Positions 9,315-17,795 of a stretch of 64,000 nt of DNA are shown piece after piece. Origin of the DNA: Bacteroidota bacterium (GTDB lineage: Bacteria; Bacteroidota; Bacteroidia; Cytophagales; Cyclobacteriaceae); NCBI GenBank assembly GCA_024280115.1, contig JAJRQT010000165.1:31968-95967 (forward strand), in the 5' to 3' direction. Positions within the stretch are counted from its first letter, which is position 1, and every line of letters begins with the position of its first letter. The translations under genes and the position numbers were made by a program. The notes under the pieces were generated by a model, which saw only the letters and a list, made by a program, of their open reading frames with translations, did no database searches and was not told the DNA's origin.

Positions 9315-10292
9315 ATGAGTTATTCTGTAGAATCTATTGAGGGGTACGCGATAAAACGAAGGGATAAACCTGTTGAGAAAAAGAGCCGATATGAATTTAC
9401 CAAAGTGGGTATTGTAGGTTGCGGTATTCTTGGACAGGAAATTTCGAGAATGGTGAGCGCTCATGGAATAGAGGTAATTTTTATTGAAATATCTGAAGAG
9501 AAAATTCAAGCCGCTTTGAACAGTCTGGCCACAGAACTGGATGCCATGATAGGTAGGTGGGGAATGACCGAGAGTGAAAAAAGAGCCATTCTTTCAAGAA
9601 TAAAGGGCACAATGAACTACGAAGATCTCGAAGGAGCGGATATTGTTATTGAATCTGTAAAATCGCGGTCAAGAGAGAGCAGTGTCGATCTGAGAAAGCG
9701 GATATTCAGAGAAGTAGAAAAATATATTGATCCCGATGCGATCATCGCGACCAACTCAACAACACTCGTGATTACAGAAATGTCTTCGGAACTGGAATAT
9801 CCGGAAAGGTGTGTGAGCCTGCATTTTTTATCTCCGGCAGATAAAATTCCTGTTGTAGAAATTGCCAGGGGGCTTAATACCTCTGATGATACTTTTGAAA
9901 AAGTTTGCCAGTTTGCCAGGTTGTTTGATAAAAAGGTGGTTCAGGTAATAGAATCTCCAGGCATCATCAGTACCCGTCTTATTGCCCCACTCATCAACGA
10001 GGCTTGTGAGATTTTGCTGGAAGGCGTTGGTAATTTACAAGATATTGATGCTACTATGAAAATGGGTTTTGGTTTTCCATTGGGGCCTTTTGAATTAGCT
10101 GATAAAATCGGTCTGGATACTATTGTTCGCTGGTTGGACAATCTGTACAATGAATTTGGTGACCTCAAATACAAGGCGTCACCATTGTTGAAAAAAATGG
10201 TAAGGGCCAATCATCTCGGCAGGGAGACCCTAAAAGGTTTCTATCTATACGATGAAGAGGGTAAGAAGGTAGAACAATTAGAAAAAGATTAA
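9315..10292 (+). CDS. 3-hydroxyacyl-CoA dehydrogenase (3-hydroxybutyryl-CoA dehydrogenase type)
   Basis: After about 28 lead residues the protein shows the NAD-binding fingerprint VGIVGCGILGQEI (Gly35, Gly37, Gly40). It continues with the substrate-site block ATNSTTLVITEMSS, the catalytic-His stretch CVSLHFLSPADKIPVVEI, and the C-terminal domain FGFPLGPFELADKIGLD ending in GFYLYDEEGKK. This is the FadB2/Hbd architecture of about 290-325 aa: NAD-dependent oxidation of a 3-hydroxyacyl-CoA. The early insert (residues 1-28, basic) is longer than usual for Hbd. It sits between pta and ackA with gaps of 13 and 24 bp, an unusual position discussed in the findings. The exact chain length of the substrate is not shown. 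Confidence 0.9.
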   Translation: MSYSVESIEGYAIKRRDKPVEKKSRYEFTKVGIVGCGILGQEISRMVSAHGIEVIFIEISEEKIQAALNSLATELDAMIGRWGMTESEKRAILSRIKGTMNYEDLEGADIVIESVKSRSRESSVDLRKRIFREVEKYIDPDAIIATNSTTLVITEMSSELEYPERCVSLHFLSPADKIPVVEIARGLNTSDDTFEKVCQFARLFDKKVVQVIESPGIISTRLIAPLINEACEILLEGVGNLQDIDATMKMGFGFPLGPFELADKIGLDTIVRWLDNLYNEFGDLKYKASPLLKKMVRANHLGRETLKGFYLYDEEGKKVEQLEKD

Positions 10293-10316
10293 TTAAACCA
10301 ATTCAAATATAATTCA

Positions 10317-11531
10317 ATGATCGTACTGGTAATAAATTCAGGCAGCTCCTCGATAAAGTATCAACTTTTTGAGATGGATAAAAAGGAAGTCATCGCCAAG
10401 GGACTTGTTGACAAAATTGGAATGGCAGATTCCTCCCTGTTCAATAAAAGAATGGATGGTGATGAAGTAAAACTGGAGGGTGAAATCATTGATCATCAGG
10501 CGGGGATAGAATTTGTATTGGGGGTTTTGATAAGTGAAAAACACGGGTCTTTGGAATCTCTGGATGAAATTGATGCAGTAGGTCACCGAGTTGTACATGG
10601 GGGTGAATCGTTTCATGACAGTGCACTGATTAATGACCACGTTGTTGATAAAATTGTAGAATGCGTTTCTTTGGCTCCATTGCATAATCCTCCAAACCTC
10701 AAAGGAATTAATGCCATTTTTGATCTGATGCCCAATACACCCCAGGTAGCGGTATTTGATACTGCTTTCCATCAAACTATGCCTAAGTCCGCTTATATGT
10801 ATGCTATTCCTTATTCACTTTATAAAAAATATGGACTGAGGAAATATGGATTTCATGGGACAAGTCATCAATACGTTTCAAGAAGGGCTTGTGAAATTAT
10901 TGGGGTTGATTATAATACACAAAAAATCATCACCTGCCACCTTGGAAATGGAGGTTCAATTACCGCTATTAGGCACGGAAAATCTGTGGATACTTCCATG
11001 GGATTAACACCTGTAGAGGGGATGATCATGGGCACAAGGAGCGGGGATCTCGATTTAGGAGTGCTTACCTATATAATGGAAAGGGAAGAGCTCAGCGTTA
11101 AGGAGGCGAATACACTAATAAACAAGCACAGTGGAATGTTGGGTATTTCGGGGGTATCATCAGATATGAGGGAGATAGAGCAGGCCTCAGAAGACGGAAA
11201 TGACAGGGCCAAACTGGCGTTGGAAATGTATGATTACAGAATAATAAAGTATATTGGATCGTATGCCGCTGCCATGAGCGGAGTTGATATGATTGTATTT
11301 GCCGGCGGTATTGGTGAAAATGCTGACGGGGTACGGGAATCAATTTGTAAAAAATTAGATTATTTGGGGCTGGATTTTGATACCGAAAAAAATAATGGAC
11401 TGCGCTCCAGGGAAGCCATCATCAGCAAACCTGATTCTAAAGTGAAAGTATTGGTAGTCCCAACAAACGAAGAATTGGTTATCGCCCAGGAGACCGTTAA
11501 AGTGTTTGAGAAGGAAAAAGAGAAGGTGTAA
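10317..11531 (+). CDS. ackA: Acetate kinase
   Basis: This is a complete 404-residue acetate kinase of the ASKHA fold, making acetate and ATP from acetyl phosphate and ADP, or the reverse. Diagnostic pieces are VLVINSGSSSIKYQLFE at the start, VGHRVVHGGE near residue 90, VFDTAFHQTMP around 147, KYGFHGTSHQYV, CHLGNGGSITAI, and FAGGIGENADGVRE near 325. All catalytic blocks are present. The gene follows the 3-hydroxyacyl-CoA dehydrogenase gene by 24 bp and completes the Pta-AckA pathway. The next gene has its own -7 box just after the ackA stop, so the operon probably ends here. Confidence 0.96.
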   Translation: MIVLVINSGSSSIKYQLFEMDKKEVIAKGLVDKIGMADSSLFNKRMDGDEVKLEGEIIDHQAGIEFVLGVLISEKHGSLESLDEIDAVGHRVVHGGESFHDSALINDHVVDKIVECVSLAPLHNPPNLKGINAIFDLMPNTPQVAVFDTAFHQTMPKSAYMYAIPYSLYKKYGLRKYGFHGTSHQYVSRRACEIIGVDYNTQKIITCHLGNGGSITAIRHGKSVDTSMGLTPVEGMIMGTRSGDLDLGVLTYIMEREELSVKEANTLINKHSGMLGISGVSSDMREIEQASEDGNDRAKLALEMYDYRIIKYIGSYAAAMSGVDMIVFAGGIGENADGVRESICKKLDYLGLDFDTEKNNGLRSREAIISKPDSKVKVLVVPTNEELVIAQETVKVFEKEKEKV

Positions 11532-11591
11532 TTGTAAGGTGATTGAAGTGGCTGAAGGTCATGTTCCTATTTTCGTTTGTTGTGATCGCAC

Positions 11592-11599
11592 TAAATTTG
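11592..11599 (+). promoter_or_regulatory. Bacteroidota-type -7 box (TAAATTTG) for the YARHG gene
   Basis: TAAATTTG matches TAnnTTTG exactly and lies 15 bp before the ATG at 11614. No good -33 TTTG is seen at 19-20 nt spacing. It supports the start at 11614 rather than the earlier in-frame ATG at 11506 inside ackA. Confidence 0.5.
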
Positions 11600-11613
11600 G
11601 TAAAATTATTTTG

Positions 11614-12576
11614 ATGAGATACTCCATAATTTTTGTCTTAGCTCTGATGTCTCATTCAGTTTTCTCTCAATCGAAATTTGACGGTAAATGGACAGATGGC
11701 AATCTAAGTTTTAGTGCTTTTTTCGTAGATAATCATTTTATTCAATTTGAGGGAGGTGATCTGCATGAAGGTGGCTCAATGTTTTATGGAGAACTGTTAT
11801 CAGATAGTAAATTCAAATTATTAGGAAGAACATCGAATGACCAATACCCGCCAAGTTATGGCGAAGAAAATGATTTTATGGAGTATAAAAATGTGCAAAG
11901 TTTTGAACTTTTGGTTTTAAAAGCGCCCAATGGTAAAATAAAAGGGTTGCTCCAAAAACAAAAAATTAACCTTGGAGATTTGGTGATTAGAAATAAAGTA
12001 AACCATCAATTGGCTGGAGAATATCAAATAGTTGACTCAGGAAAAAAAGTCACCTTTTTACCCAATCAACTTAAAGTTGAAGGCTTGTCAGTAGGTGAAA
12101 GATATAAATTTGAAACAGAATACGATTTCCCAATTGATGTAATGACTTTCGAAAGTGAGTCCTTATATTTTGTAAAAAACAAAAATACAATTGATTTATA
12201 TAATGCAAAACTTGATGGATATGATGAGTTTGATAAGGGAGAATTATTATTAAAGCTTGTTTTAATAAAGAAACTTCCAATTAATCCAACTCAATTATCA
12301 GGTGAATACTCATTTGCTTCTACAATACCTATGATTAATGGCATCTTGTTTCATTACTCTTTGGATGAACTTAGAATTATCCGGAATGAAATTTTTGCAA
12401 GACATGGGTATCAATTTAAAAGTAAAGAATTAATGGGGTATTTTGAATCGAAATCATGGTACAAGCCGCAATTTAATGATGTAACTAAAAATCTATTAGA
12501 ATTAGAAAAGATAAATATTCAGCAAATTAAATATGTTGAAGCAAGAAAAATGCAAATAAAAAATGTAAATGAATGA
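11614..12576 (+). CDS. Secreted YARHG-domain protein
   Basis: The start at 11614 gives a clear signal peptide (MRYSIIFVLALMSHSVFSQ). An upstream in-frame ATG at 11506 would add 36 unlikely residues and overlap ackA. The mature protein (320 aa with signal) has a beta-rich N-terminal part. A C-terminal YARHG domain, with LDELRIIRNEIFARHGYQFKS followed by FESKSWYKPQ, starts near residue 250. YARHG is an extracellular domain of unknown function, often attached to secreted or lipoprotein parts. Nothing in the context predicts a specific role. A -7 box lies just upstream. Confidence 0.85.
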   Translation: MRYSIIFVLALMSHSVFSQSKFDGKWTDGNLSFSAFFVDNHFIQFEGGDLHEGGSMFYGELLSDSKFKLLGRTSNDQYPPSYGEENDFMEYKNVQSFELLVLKAPNGKIKGLLQKQKINLGDLVIRNKVNHQLAGEYQIVDSGKKVTFLPNQLKVEGLSVGERYKFETEYDFPIDVMTFESESLYFVKNKNTIDLYNAKLDGYDEFDKGELLLKLVLIKKLPINPTQLSGEYSFASTIPMINGILFHYSLDELRIIRNEIFARHGYQFKSKELMGYFESKSWYKPQFNDVTKNLLELEKINIQQIKYVEARKMQIKNVNE

Positions 12577-12611
12577 GCTGGTAGTATCGAGGTAGCTAAC
12601 CTTTTACCTGT

Positions 12612-13829
12612 TCAACCTCCCCCCACCTTCCCGGCAACCTCAATTACCTCATCCCAAACCCGGAATAAGTTTTTGTAACAGATCTTTTCGATGTCCTCCG
12701 GGGTATAACCTCTTATCAACAATTCATGGATGAGATCCGGATATTTGGAAGCATCTTCCAGACCAATTGGCAAATTATCCACACCATCAAAGTCAGAACC
12801 AAAACCTACATAATCAATGCCTGCGATCTCAACCACATGATCTATATGATCGGCAACAATCGAAATGTTGCCTAAGAAAGCAGGAGAATTTTTTATGGAG
12901 TCAATCTCGGCTTTTATTGCCGGATCGTTCCGGTCGGCGCCGGCCTTTATTTTAGCTTCTACTTTGTCAAGTCTTTTATTGCCTTGTGGTGAAAGAAAAA
13001 ATGACCCGAAATTGATCATGATAACACCCTTGTTTTTTGCCAATAGTTTTATCATATCATCAGAAACATTCCGTTCGAAACCAGGGGTGAAGTGCCTGCA
13101 GGACGAATGGGAAGCAATCACCGGTGCTTTAGAAACTTTTACCGCCTGGTAAAAAGCGCTGTCGGAAACATGGGCAACATCTACCATAATTCCAAGCCGG
13201 TTCATGCGCTCAATGACTTTATACCCAAATGGACTCAGGCCTCCATTGGTGTATTTCTGATCATAGGATGAATCGCTGATGTGATTGTCTTTAGAATGTG
13301 TCAGTGTTATGTACCGGATCCCTTTTTTATATAATACATCCAGATTCTCCAGTTTACCCTCCACAGGAGCGCCATTTTCCAATCCCATTGGCAATGAAAT
13401 CAGGTTATTAGAGAAATTCTTTTTAATGTCATTGGGCGTCATTGCAAGGGCAAATTTATCATGGTGATCAGTGCACAATTTTTCTACACTTGCAATAAGC
13501 TCCATCGCCAGATCCATGGCTCCGTTGAATTCTTTCGCGGCAGGAATATAAATCGACATAAACGGGGCGTCAAGCCCACCCTTTTTTGCTCTAACATAAT
13601 CGAAATGTCCAGCATCGGTTTGCACGGTGACATCTTCCATTTTATTATGCAACCGGTAAGGTAAATCTACATGTCCGTCAACAATTATAAATTCCTTGCT
13701 CAGTCTTTCTGCTTCGGCAGCCAGATCCCTGGTAGTCTCGACGCTATGTTCATTTTTTTCGGAACTTTTAGGATTGCTACACGAAAATGAAAGAAAGGAC
13801 AGGGTTATAAGGAAAAATAAATTTTTCAT
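12612..13829 (-). CDS. Membrane dipeptidase (peptidase family M19), lipoprotein
   Basis: The 405-residue protein begins with a lipoprotein signal peptide ending in the lipobox LSFSC, so it is exported and membrane-anchored. The M19 renal-dipeptidase fold follows: IVDGHVDLPYRL supplies the first zinc ligands (HxD). The stretch YITLTHSKDNHISDSSYD, MVDVAHVSDSAFYQ, VIASHSSCRHF and YVGFGSDFDGVDNLP carry the remaining metal and substrate residues. The family hydrolyses dipeptides, often with a D-residue at the C-side. It is the second gene of a two-gene unit: the small membrane protein gene upstream ends 6 bp before its start codon. Confidence 0.92.
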   Translation of the reverse strand: MKNLFFLITLSFLSFSCSNPKSSEKNEHSVETTRDLAAEAERLSKEFIIVDGHVDLPYRLHNKMEDVTVQTDAGHFDYVRAKKGGLDAPFMSIYIPAAKEFNGAMDLAMELIASVEKLCTDHHDKFALAMTPNDIKKNFSNNLISLPMGLENGAPVEGKLENLDVLYKKGIRYITLTHSKDNHISDSSYDQKYTNGGLSPFGYKVIERMNRLGIMVDVAHVSDSAFYQAVKVSKAPVIASHSSCRHFTPGFERNVSDDMIKLLAKNKGVIMINFGSFFLSPQGNKRLDKVEAKIKAGADRNDPAIKAEIDSIKNSPAFLGNISIVADHIDHVVEIAGIDYVGFGSDFDGVDNLPIGLEDASKYPDLIHELLIRGYTPEDIEKICYKNLFRVWDEVIEVAGKVGGG

Positions 13830-13835
13830 GAGAAA

Positions 13836-14336
13836 CTATTTATCTGGTATATCAAGCCCTTGAAGAATAATATTTTTATCGTTTTCCACAAGATGTAAAT
13901 CTTGTACAACTTTTCGGGCATTCGGATTATTTATGGAAAAAAGTACGATCATAATGCCAAAGAGTGCTGCAAATGGCTGAAAGTCCGTCAGGAAGAAACC
14001 GATGGATATCAATAAAGAAGAAATAGAGTAGGTAACAAACCGTATTGTGGTTCCTTTTTGATATATCACTAATTTATCAGGCAGAGGTTCTATCGACCTG
14101 GCTTCTGAAATACTATTTTTATATTTTTTATTTCCCCAGAGGATTAGTAACAGGCTGAATATAATTATAGGAATAAATACTGTCATTATATACTCCTGAT
14201 TGATCATGGGAATAAGTGTTTCTGCTGTTGATTCAAGGTAAACCCATATGAAAAATAACAATGGGATTCCTATACTCAGATAGGCAATATTTATTAGTTT
14301 CCTGATGTATTCTTTCGCGTTTGAATTTCCTGACAT
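13836..14336 (-). CDS. Small integral membrane protein, unknown function (166 aa)
   Basis: I do not recognise the family. About four hydrophobic helices can be seen: residues 14-32, 46-64, 97-113 and 118-136. Between helices 2 and 3 is a basic loop (NKKYKNSISEARSIEPLPDKLVIYQKGTTIRF), which resembles the soluble strand segment of small four-helix proteins. The C-terminal tail (ARKVVQDLHLVENDKN) is soluble. It lies 6 bp upstream of the dipeptidase gene and is probably its operon partner. No catalytic motif is visible. Confidence 0.65.
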   Translation of the reverse strand: MSGNSNAKEYIRKLINIAYLSIGIPLLFFIWVYLESTAETLIPMINQEYIMTVFIPIIIFSLLLILWGNKKYKNSISEARSIEPLPDKLVIYQKGTTIRFVTYSISSLLISIGFFLTDFQPFAALFGIMIVLFSINNPNARKVVQDLHLVENDKNIILQGLDIPDK

Positions 14337-14431
14337 GAAAAGTTACTTGAGATTTACTTTGCGCTAAAATAGACAAATCCTAAATTAGTCGCATGATAAA
14401 CTTATTTTTAAGAAAAACTCTTTAAAAAATC

Positions 14432-15031
14432 ATGAGAAATAGAGCATTTAGGATATTCACACTGATCGGGTTGCTGGCAATTTTTTTATACGCTTGTGAT
14501 GGCGGAAAAAACGCATCAAAATCATCTGCGAGGAAAGATTCTTTACTCAGCACCTATTTGACCCTGGAAGATAGCGTTCAAAAACAATGGTCTGTCATGA
14601 TTGCTGACGATGATGACAAGTACACCTTGATGAAGCGTTTGTTACTTGAGGTGAGTTATACCAATAATTATGACAAAGACCGTTTCGAAGAATTAAACGA
14701 ATTGGTCGATCAGCTAAAAGCTATGAGATATGACCAAAAATCCATGAGCAATTCGGCAATGATAGACGCTTATGATAGCGCAACATTTGATTTATGCGAT
14801 CAGATAATAGTATATGCTAGAAACCATCCGAGGTATGATGACTTTCCATTGATGTCTGAGTTGATCGATGACATCAACGGGAAGAACAATTATATCCTCA
14901 TGCACCGTATTCATTATGATACTTGGGTAAAAGAATTAAATGCTTTTAAGAAAAAGCATAGAAAGAAGTTGATGACAGCCGATCCTGAAATCGAGGCGGA
15001 GTCAATGCCGTTATTTGAATTGCCATCTTGA
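14432..15031 (+). CDS. Predicted lipoprotein, unknown function (199 aa)
   Basis: The N-terminus (MRNRAFRIFTLIGLLAIFLYAC) is a textbook lipoprotein signal with the lipobox LYAC at residue 22. The mature part is short, highly charged and helical, with the stretch YDKDRFEELNELVDQLKAMRYDQKSMSNS and a Lys-rich segment (FKKKHRKKL) near the end. It resembles the LemA-associated or coiled-coil lipoproteins common in Bacteroidota only in general character. It stands alone between the divergent membrane protein and the purF-like gene. Confidence 0.7.
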   Translation: MRNRAFRIFTLIGLLAIFLYACDGGKNASKSSARKDSLLSTYLTLEDSVQKQWSVMIADDDDKYTLMKRLLLEVSYTNNYDKDRFEELNELVDQLKAMRYDQKSMSNSAMIDAYDSATFDLCDQIIVYARNHPRYDDFPLMSELIDDINGKNNYILMHRIHYDTWVKELNAFKKKHRKKLMTADPEIEAESMPLFELPS

Positions 15032-15154
15032 TTTGGCTTGTAGGAGGCAGAAATATATCCGTGATTCAATCATTCTACAAGTTTAACTAAATAATCGCTC
15101 GATTATTCACCCTGAAAAGAGTCAAAATAATTAAGGCAATTAAATAAAGAAACC

Positions 15155-15177
15155 ATGGTCTGTGACCCACAGACCAT
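15155..15177. repeat. Perfect palindromic repeat (GGTCTGTG family)
   Basis: Arms ATGGTCTGTG and CACAGACCAT form a perfect 10-bp stem with a 3-nt loop. Related stems with GGTTTGTG and GGTCTGTG cores occur at 23107-23178, so this looks like a dispersed REP-like element in the 330-bp spacer before the purF-like gene. Confidence 0.7.
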
Positions 15178-15316
15178 TAAGCAATCGAATTTTTTATCAG
15201 TGAAGACCTGTGTACCGTAAGCAGACACAGAACAAGGTACGGTCTGTTGAATTTTTCTAAGCCCGATTGTCCGGAGCAAAAAACTGAGAATCGCTTTGAG
15301 GCAAACCAAGGTTTTA

Positions 15317-15347
15317 TTTGATGGTCCTTTATATTCTTTTAACTTTG
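15317..15347 (+). promoter_or_regulatory. Canonical Bacteroidota promoter of the purF-like gene
   Basis: TTTG (15317-15320), 19 nt, then TAACTTTG (15340-15347) exactly fits TTTG-N19-TAnnTTTG. The ATG is 17 bp further on, giving a 5' leader of only about 10-13 nt. Confidence 0.75.
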
Positions 15348-15364
15348 CATCTTGATACCGGTAT

Positions 15365-17251
15365 ATGAGTGATATTATAAAACATGAATGTGGTATTGCA
15401 ATGATTCGTCTTCGCAAACCACTCAGCTATTATCTCGAAAAATATGGTACACCAGCTTATGCGGCAAATAAATTGTATTTGCTCATGGAAAAGCAGCACA
15501 ACCGGGGACAGGATGGTGCCGGTGTAGTCAATATAAAAGTAGATGTGAATCCGGGAATCCGCTATATCAGCCGGTACAGAGCAATAGATCAGCAGCCCAT
15601 TTCTACTATCTTTAAAAGAATCAATAAGAGGTATAAAAAAGTAAAAAAATATAATCCGGATAAGTACACCGATGCCAAATGGTTAAAACAAAATGTGCCA
15701 TTTACCGGGACAGTTTGGTTGGGGCACCTTAGGTATGGGACGCACGGGGGCAATACAATTGAGAGCACCCATCCTATGCTTAGGCAAAATAACTGGAGAA
15801 GTAGAAACCTGGCAATTGCCGGCAATTTCAATATGACCAACGTAGATGAGCTTTTCTCAATATTGTTAAAGCTCGGTCAGCATCCAAAAGACAAGGTTGA
15901 CACAGTTACAGTAATGGAGAAAATAGGACATTTTCTCGATCTGGAAAACCAGGAACTTTTTGATAAATACAAGGGGCATTACAGCAATGAGGAAATAACT
16001 GAGATCATTGAAAATGAGCTGGACCTTGGAAACGTTTTAAGGAGGGCCTGCAAAGATTTTGACGGAGGATATGCCATGGCCGGCGTCGCAGGACATGGAG
16101 CTTCTTTTATAGCGCGAGACCCGGCAGGTATCAGGCCGGCGTATTATTATGCCGATGATGAAATTGTAGTTGTCGCATCAGAAAAACCACCAATAAAGAC
16201 CGCCTTTGATGTTAACTTTTCAGAAATAAAGGAAATTCAGCCCGGATATGCGTTGATCATAAATAAAAACGGTGATTATACCGAAGAGAAATTTATTGAA
16301 CCAATAGAGAAAAAATCCTGCAGTTTTGAAAGGATCTATTTCTCAAGAGGTACTGACCCTGATATTTACAGGGAAAGAAAGGAGCTGGGCAGATTGCTTT
16401 TACCTCAAATCTTGAGTTCAATTAAGTTTGACCTCAAAAATGCTGTTTTCTCATTTATTCCAAATACTGCTGAAACTTCCTTCCTTGGGATGATTGAAGG
16501 ACTGGAAAATTACCTTTCAAAGAGGAGAAAGGATGTGTTGATTGATGGGAAACCCACACTTGAAAATATTGAAGATATCCTTGATTTCAGGCCACGGATT
16601 GAGAAAATTGTCACGAAAGACGCGAAATTAAGAACCTTCATCACAGACGATGATCATCGCAATGAGTTAGTCGGTCATGTTTATGATACGACTTATGAGG
16701 TTATAAGGAAAGATAAGGACTCCATTGTTATAATTGACGACTCCATCGTAAGAGGGACAACACTTGAAAGGAGTATCTTGTTTTTATTGGATAAAATTCA
16801 TCCGAAGAAAATTGTTATTGTATCCTCTGCCCCTCAGATCAGATTCCCTGATTGCTATGGTATAGATATGTCAAAGATGAAAGATTTCATAGCATTCAGA
16901 GCTGTGATAGCACTGATTAAAGAGCATGGAATGGAAAATCTTTTAGATGATGTTTACAATAAATGTATTGCGAGCATTGGAATGAGTAAAGTCCCGAATT
17001 ATGTGAAGGAAATTTATGAGCCATTCACCTATGAACAGGTTTCAAAAAAAATCTCAGAGATTGTAACTCCAAAAAATATGAATGCTGAGGTTGAGGTAGT
17101 TTATCAAACAGTGGAAAACCTGCATAAAGCATGTCCGAAACATTTAGGAGATTGGTATTTTACTGGTAATTACCCAACGCCCGGGGGTAATCGGGTTGTC
17201 AATAAAGCCTTTGTAAATTATATGGAAGGCAAGCTGGTTAGGGCCTATTAA
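15365..17251 (+). CDS. Amidophosphoribosyltransferase-like class II glutamine amidotransferase (long form)
   Basis: The 628-residue protein has an N-terminal class II glutaminase domain with the likely nucleophile Cys9 (HECGIAMIRL). In PurF this Cys is exposed by removing a short propeptide. LWLGHLRYGTHG-like (WLGHLRYGTHGGNT) and LAIAGNFNMTNVDEL follow, then the core block YFSRGTDPDIYRERKELGRL and the PRPP loop IVIIDDSIVRGTTLERS near residue 458. This combination makes 5-phosphoribosylamine from PRPP and glutamine, the first step of purine synthesis. It is about 120 residues longer than E. coli PurF. The long form occurs in Bacteroidota beside or instead of a standard PurF, so whether it is the main enzyme is uncertain. 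Confidence 0.85.
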   Translation: MSDIIKHECGIAMIRLRKPLSYYLEKYGTPAYAANKLYLLMEKQHNRGQDGAGVVNIKVDVNPGIRYISRYRAIDQQPISTIFKRINKRYKKVKKYNPDKYTDAKWLKQNVPFTGTVWLGHLRYGTHGGNTIESTHPMLRQNNWRSRNLAIAGNFNMTNVDELFSILLKLGQHPKDKVDTVTVMEKIGHFLDLENQELFDKYKGHYSNEEITEIIENELDLGNVLRRACKDFDGGYAMAGVAGHGASFIARDPAGIRPAYYYADDEIVVVASEKPPIKTAFDVNFSEIKEIQPGYALIINKNGDYTEEKFIEPIEKKSCSFERIYFSRGTDPDIYRERKELGRLLLPQILSSIKFDLKNAVFSFIPNTAETSFLGMIEGLENYLSKRRKDVLIDGKPTLENIEDILDFRPRIEKIVTKDAKLRTFITDDDHRNELVGHVYDTTYEVIRKDKDSIVIIDDSIVRGTTLERSILFLLDKIHPKKIVIVSSAPQIRFPDCYGIDMSKMKDFIAFRAVIALIKEHGMENLLDDVYNKCIASIGMSKVPNYVKEIYEPFTYEQVSKKISEIVTPKNMNAEVEVVYQTVENLHKACPKHLGDWYFTGNYPTPGGNRVVNKAFVNYMEGKLVRAY

Positions 17252-17276
17252 AGTTTCTTATAGAGTCCATCATCAG

Positions 17277-17603
17277 CTACACAGCAAAACTTTCGCCGCA
17301 TCCGCAGGTTCTCGAAGCATTGGGGTTTATAAATTGAAAACCTTTTCCATTTAATCCGTCCGAAAAGTCCAGAGTTGTTCCCAAAAGGTATAATATGCTC
17401 TTTTTGTCAACCAGGATTTTTATTCCTTTATCTTCAAAAACTTTATCGTCATCAGTCATTTCTCCGTCAAAATCAAGTTGATACATCAGGCCGGAACATC
17501 CGCCACCCTGTACAGCAACCCGAACATTATGATCATTAGGATGACCTTCTTCTTTCTTCAGTTGAACCAATTTTTCCTTTGCTTTATCTGTGATCTGTAT
17601 CAT
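17277..17603 (-). CDS. A-type iron-sulfur carrier (IscA/ErpA/HesB family)
   Basis: The 108-residue protein carries the three conserved cysteines of A-type carriers: Cys36 in GGGCSGLMYQLDFD and the C-terminal pair Cys100/Cys102 in RTCGCGESF. The family receives Fe-S clusters from scaffold proteins and delivers them to apo-enzymes in the cytoplasm. The length is typical. No suf or isc genes are adjacent. The gene faces the purF-like gene end-to-end, with 25 bp between stop codons, and is divergent from thiL. Whether it acts as IscA, SufA or ErpA cannot be decided from sequence alone. Confidence 0.93.
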   Translation of the reverse strand: MIQITDKAKEKLVQLKKEEGHPNDHNVRVAVQGGGCSGLMYQLDFDGEMTDDDKVFEDKGIKILVDKKSILYLLGTTLDFSDGLNGKGFQFINPNASRTCGCGESFAV

Positions 17604-17764
17604 TTCAGTATGTATTTATTATTTATCAACCTGCAAAATAATGAACCAATAATTTCATTTGCAACTTCCATAAAGTAAAACTTGATTTAATGTGGAAATG
17701 TTTTCAACGATAAACTGGGCTGTACGAATAAATCATGTGTTTTTTCAAAATGAATTAATTGAAT

Positions 17765-17772
17765 TACTTTTG
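17765..17772 (+). promoter_or_regulatory. -7 promoter box TACTTTTG before thiL
   Basis: TACTTTTG matches TAnnTTTG and ends 23 bp before the thiL ATG. No clear TTTG lies 19-20 nt upstream, so only the -7 part is supported. Confidence 0.45.
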
Positions 17773-17795
17773 GCATTTAAAATTGAATATTATAC

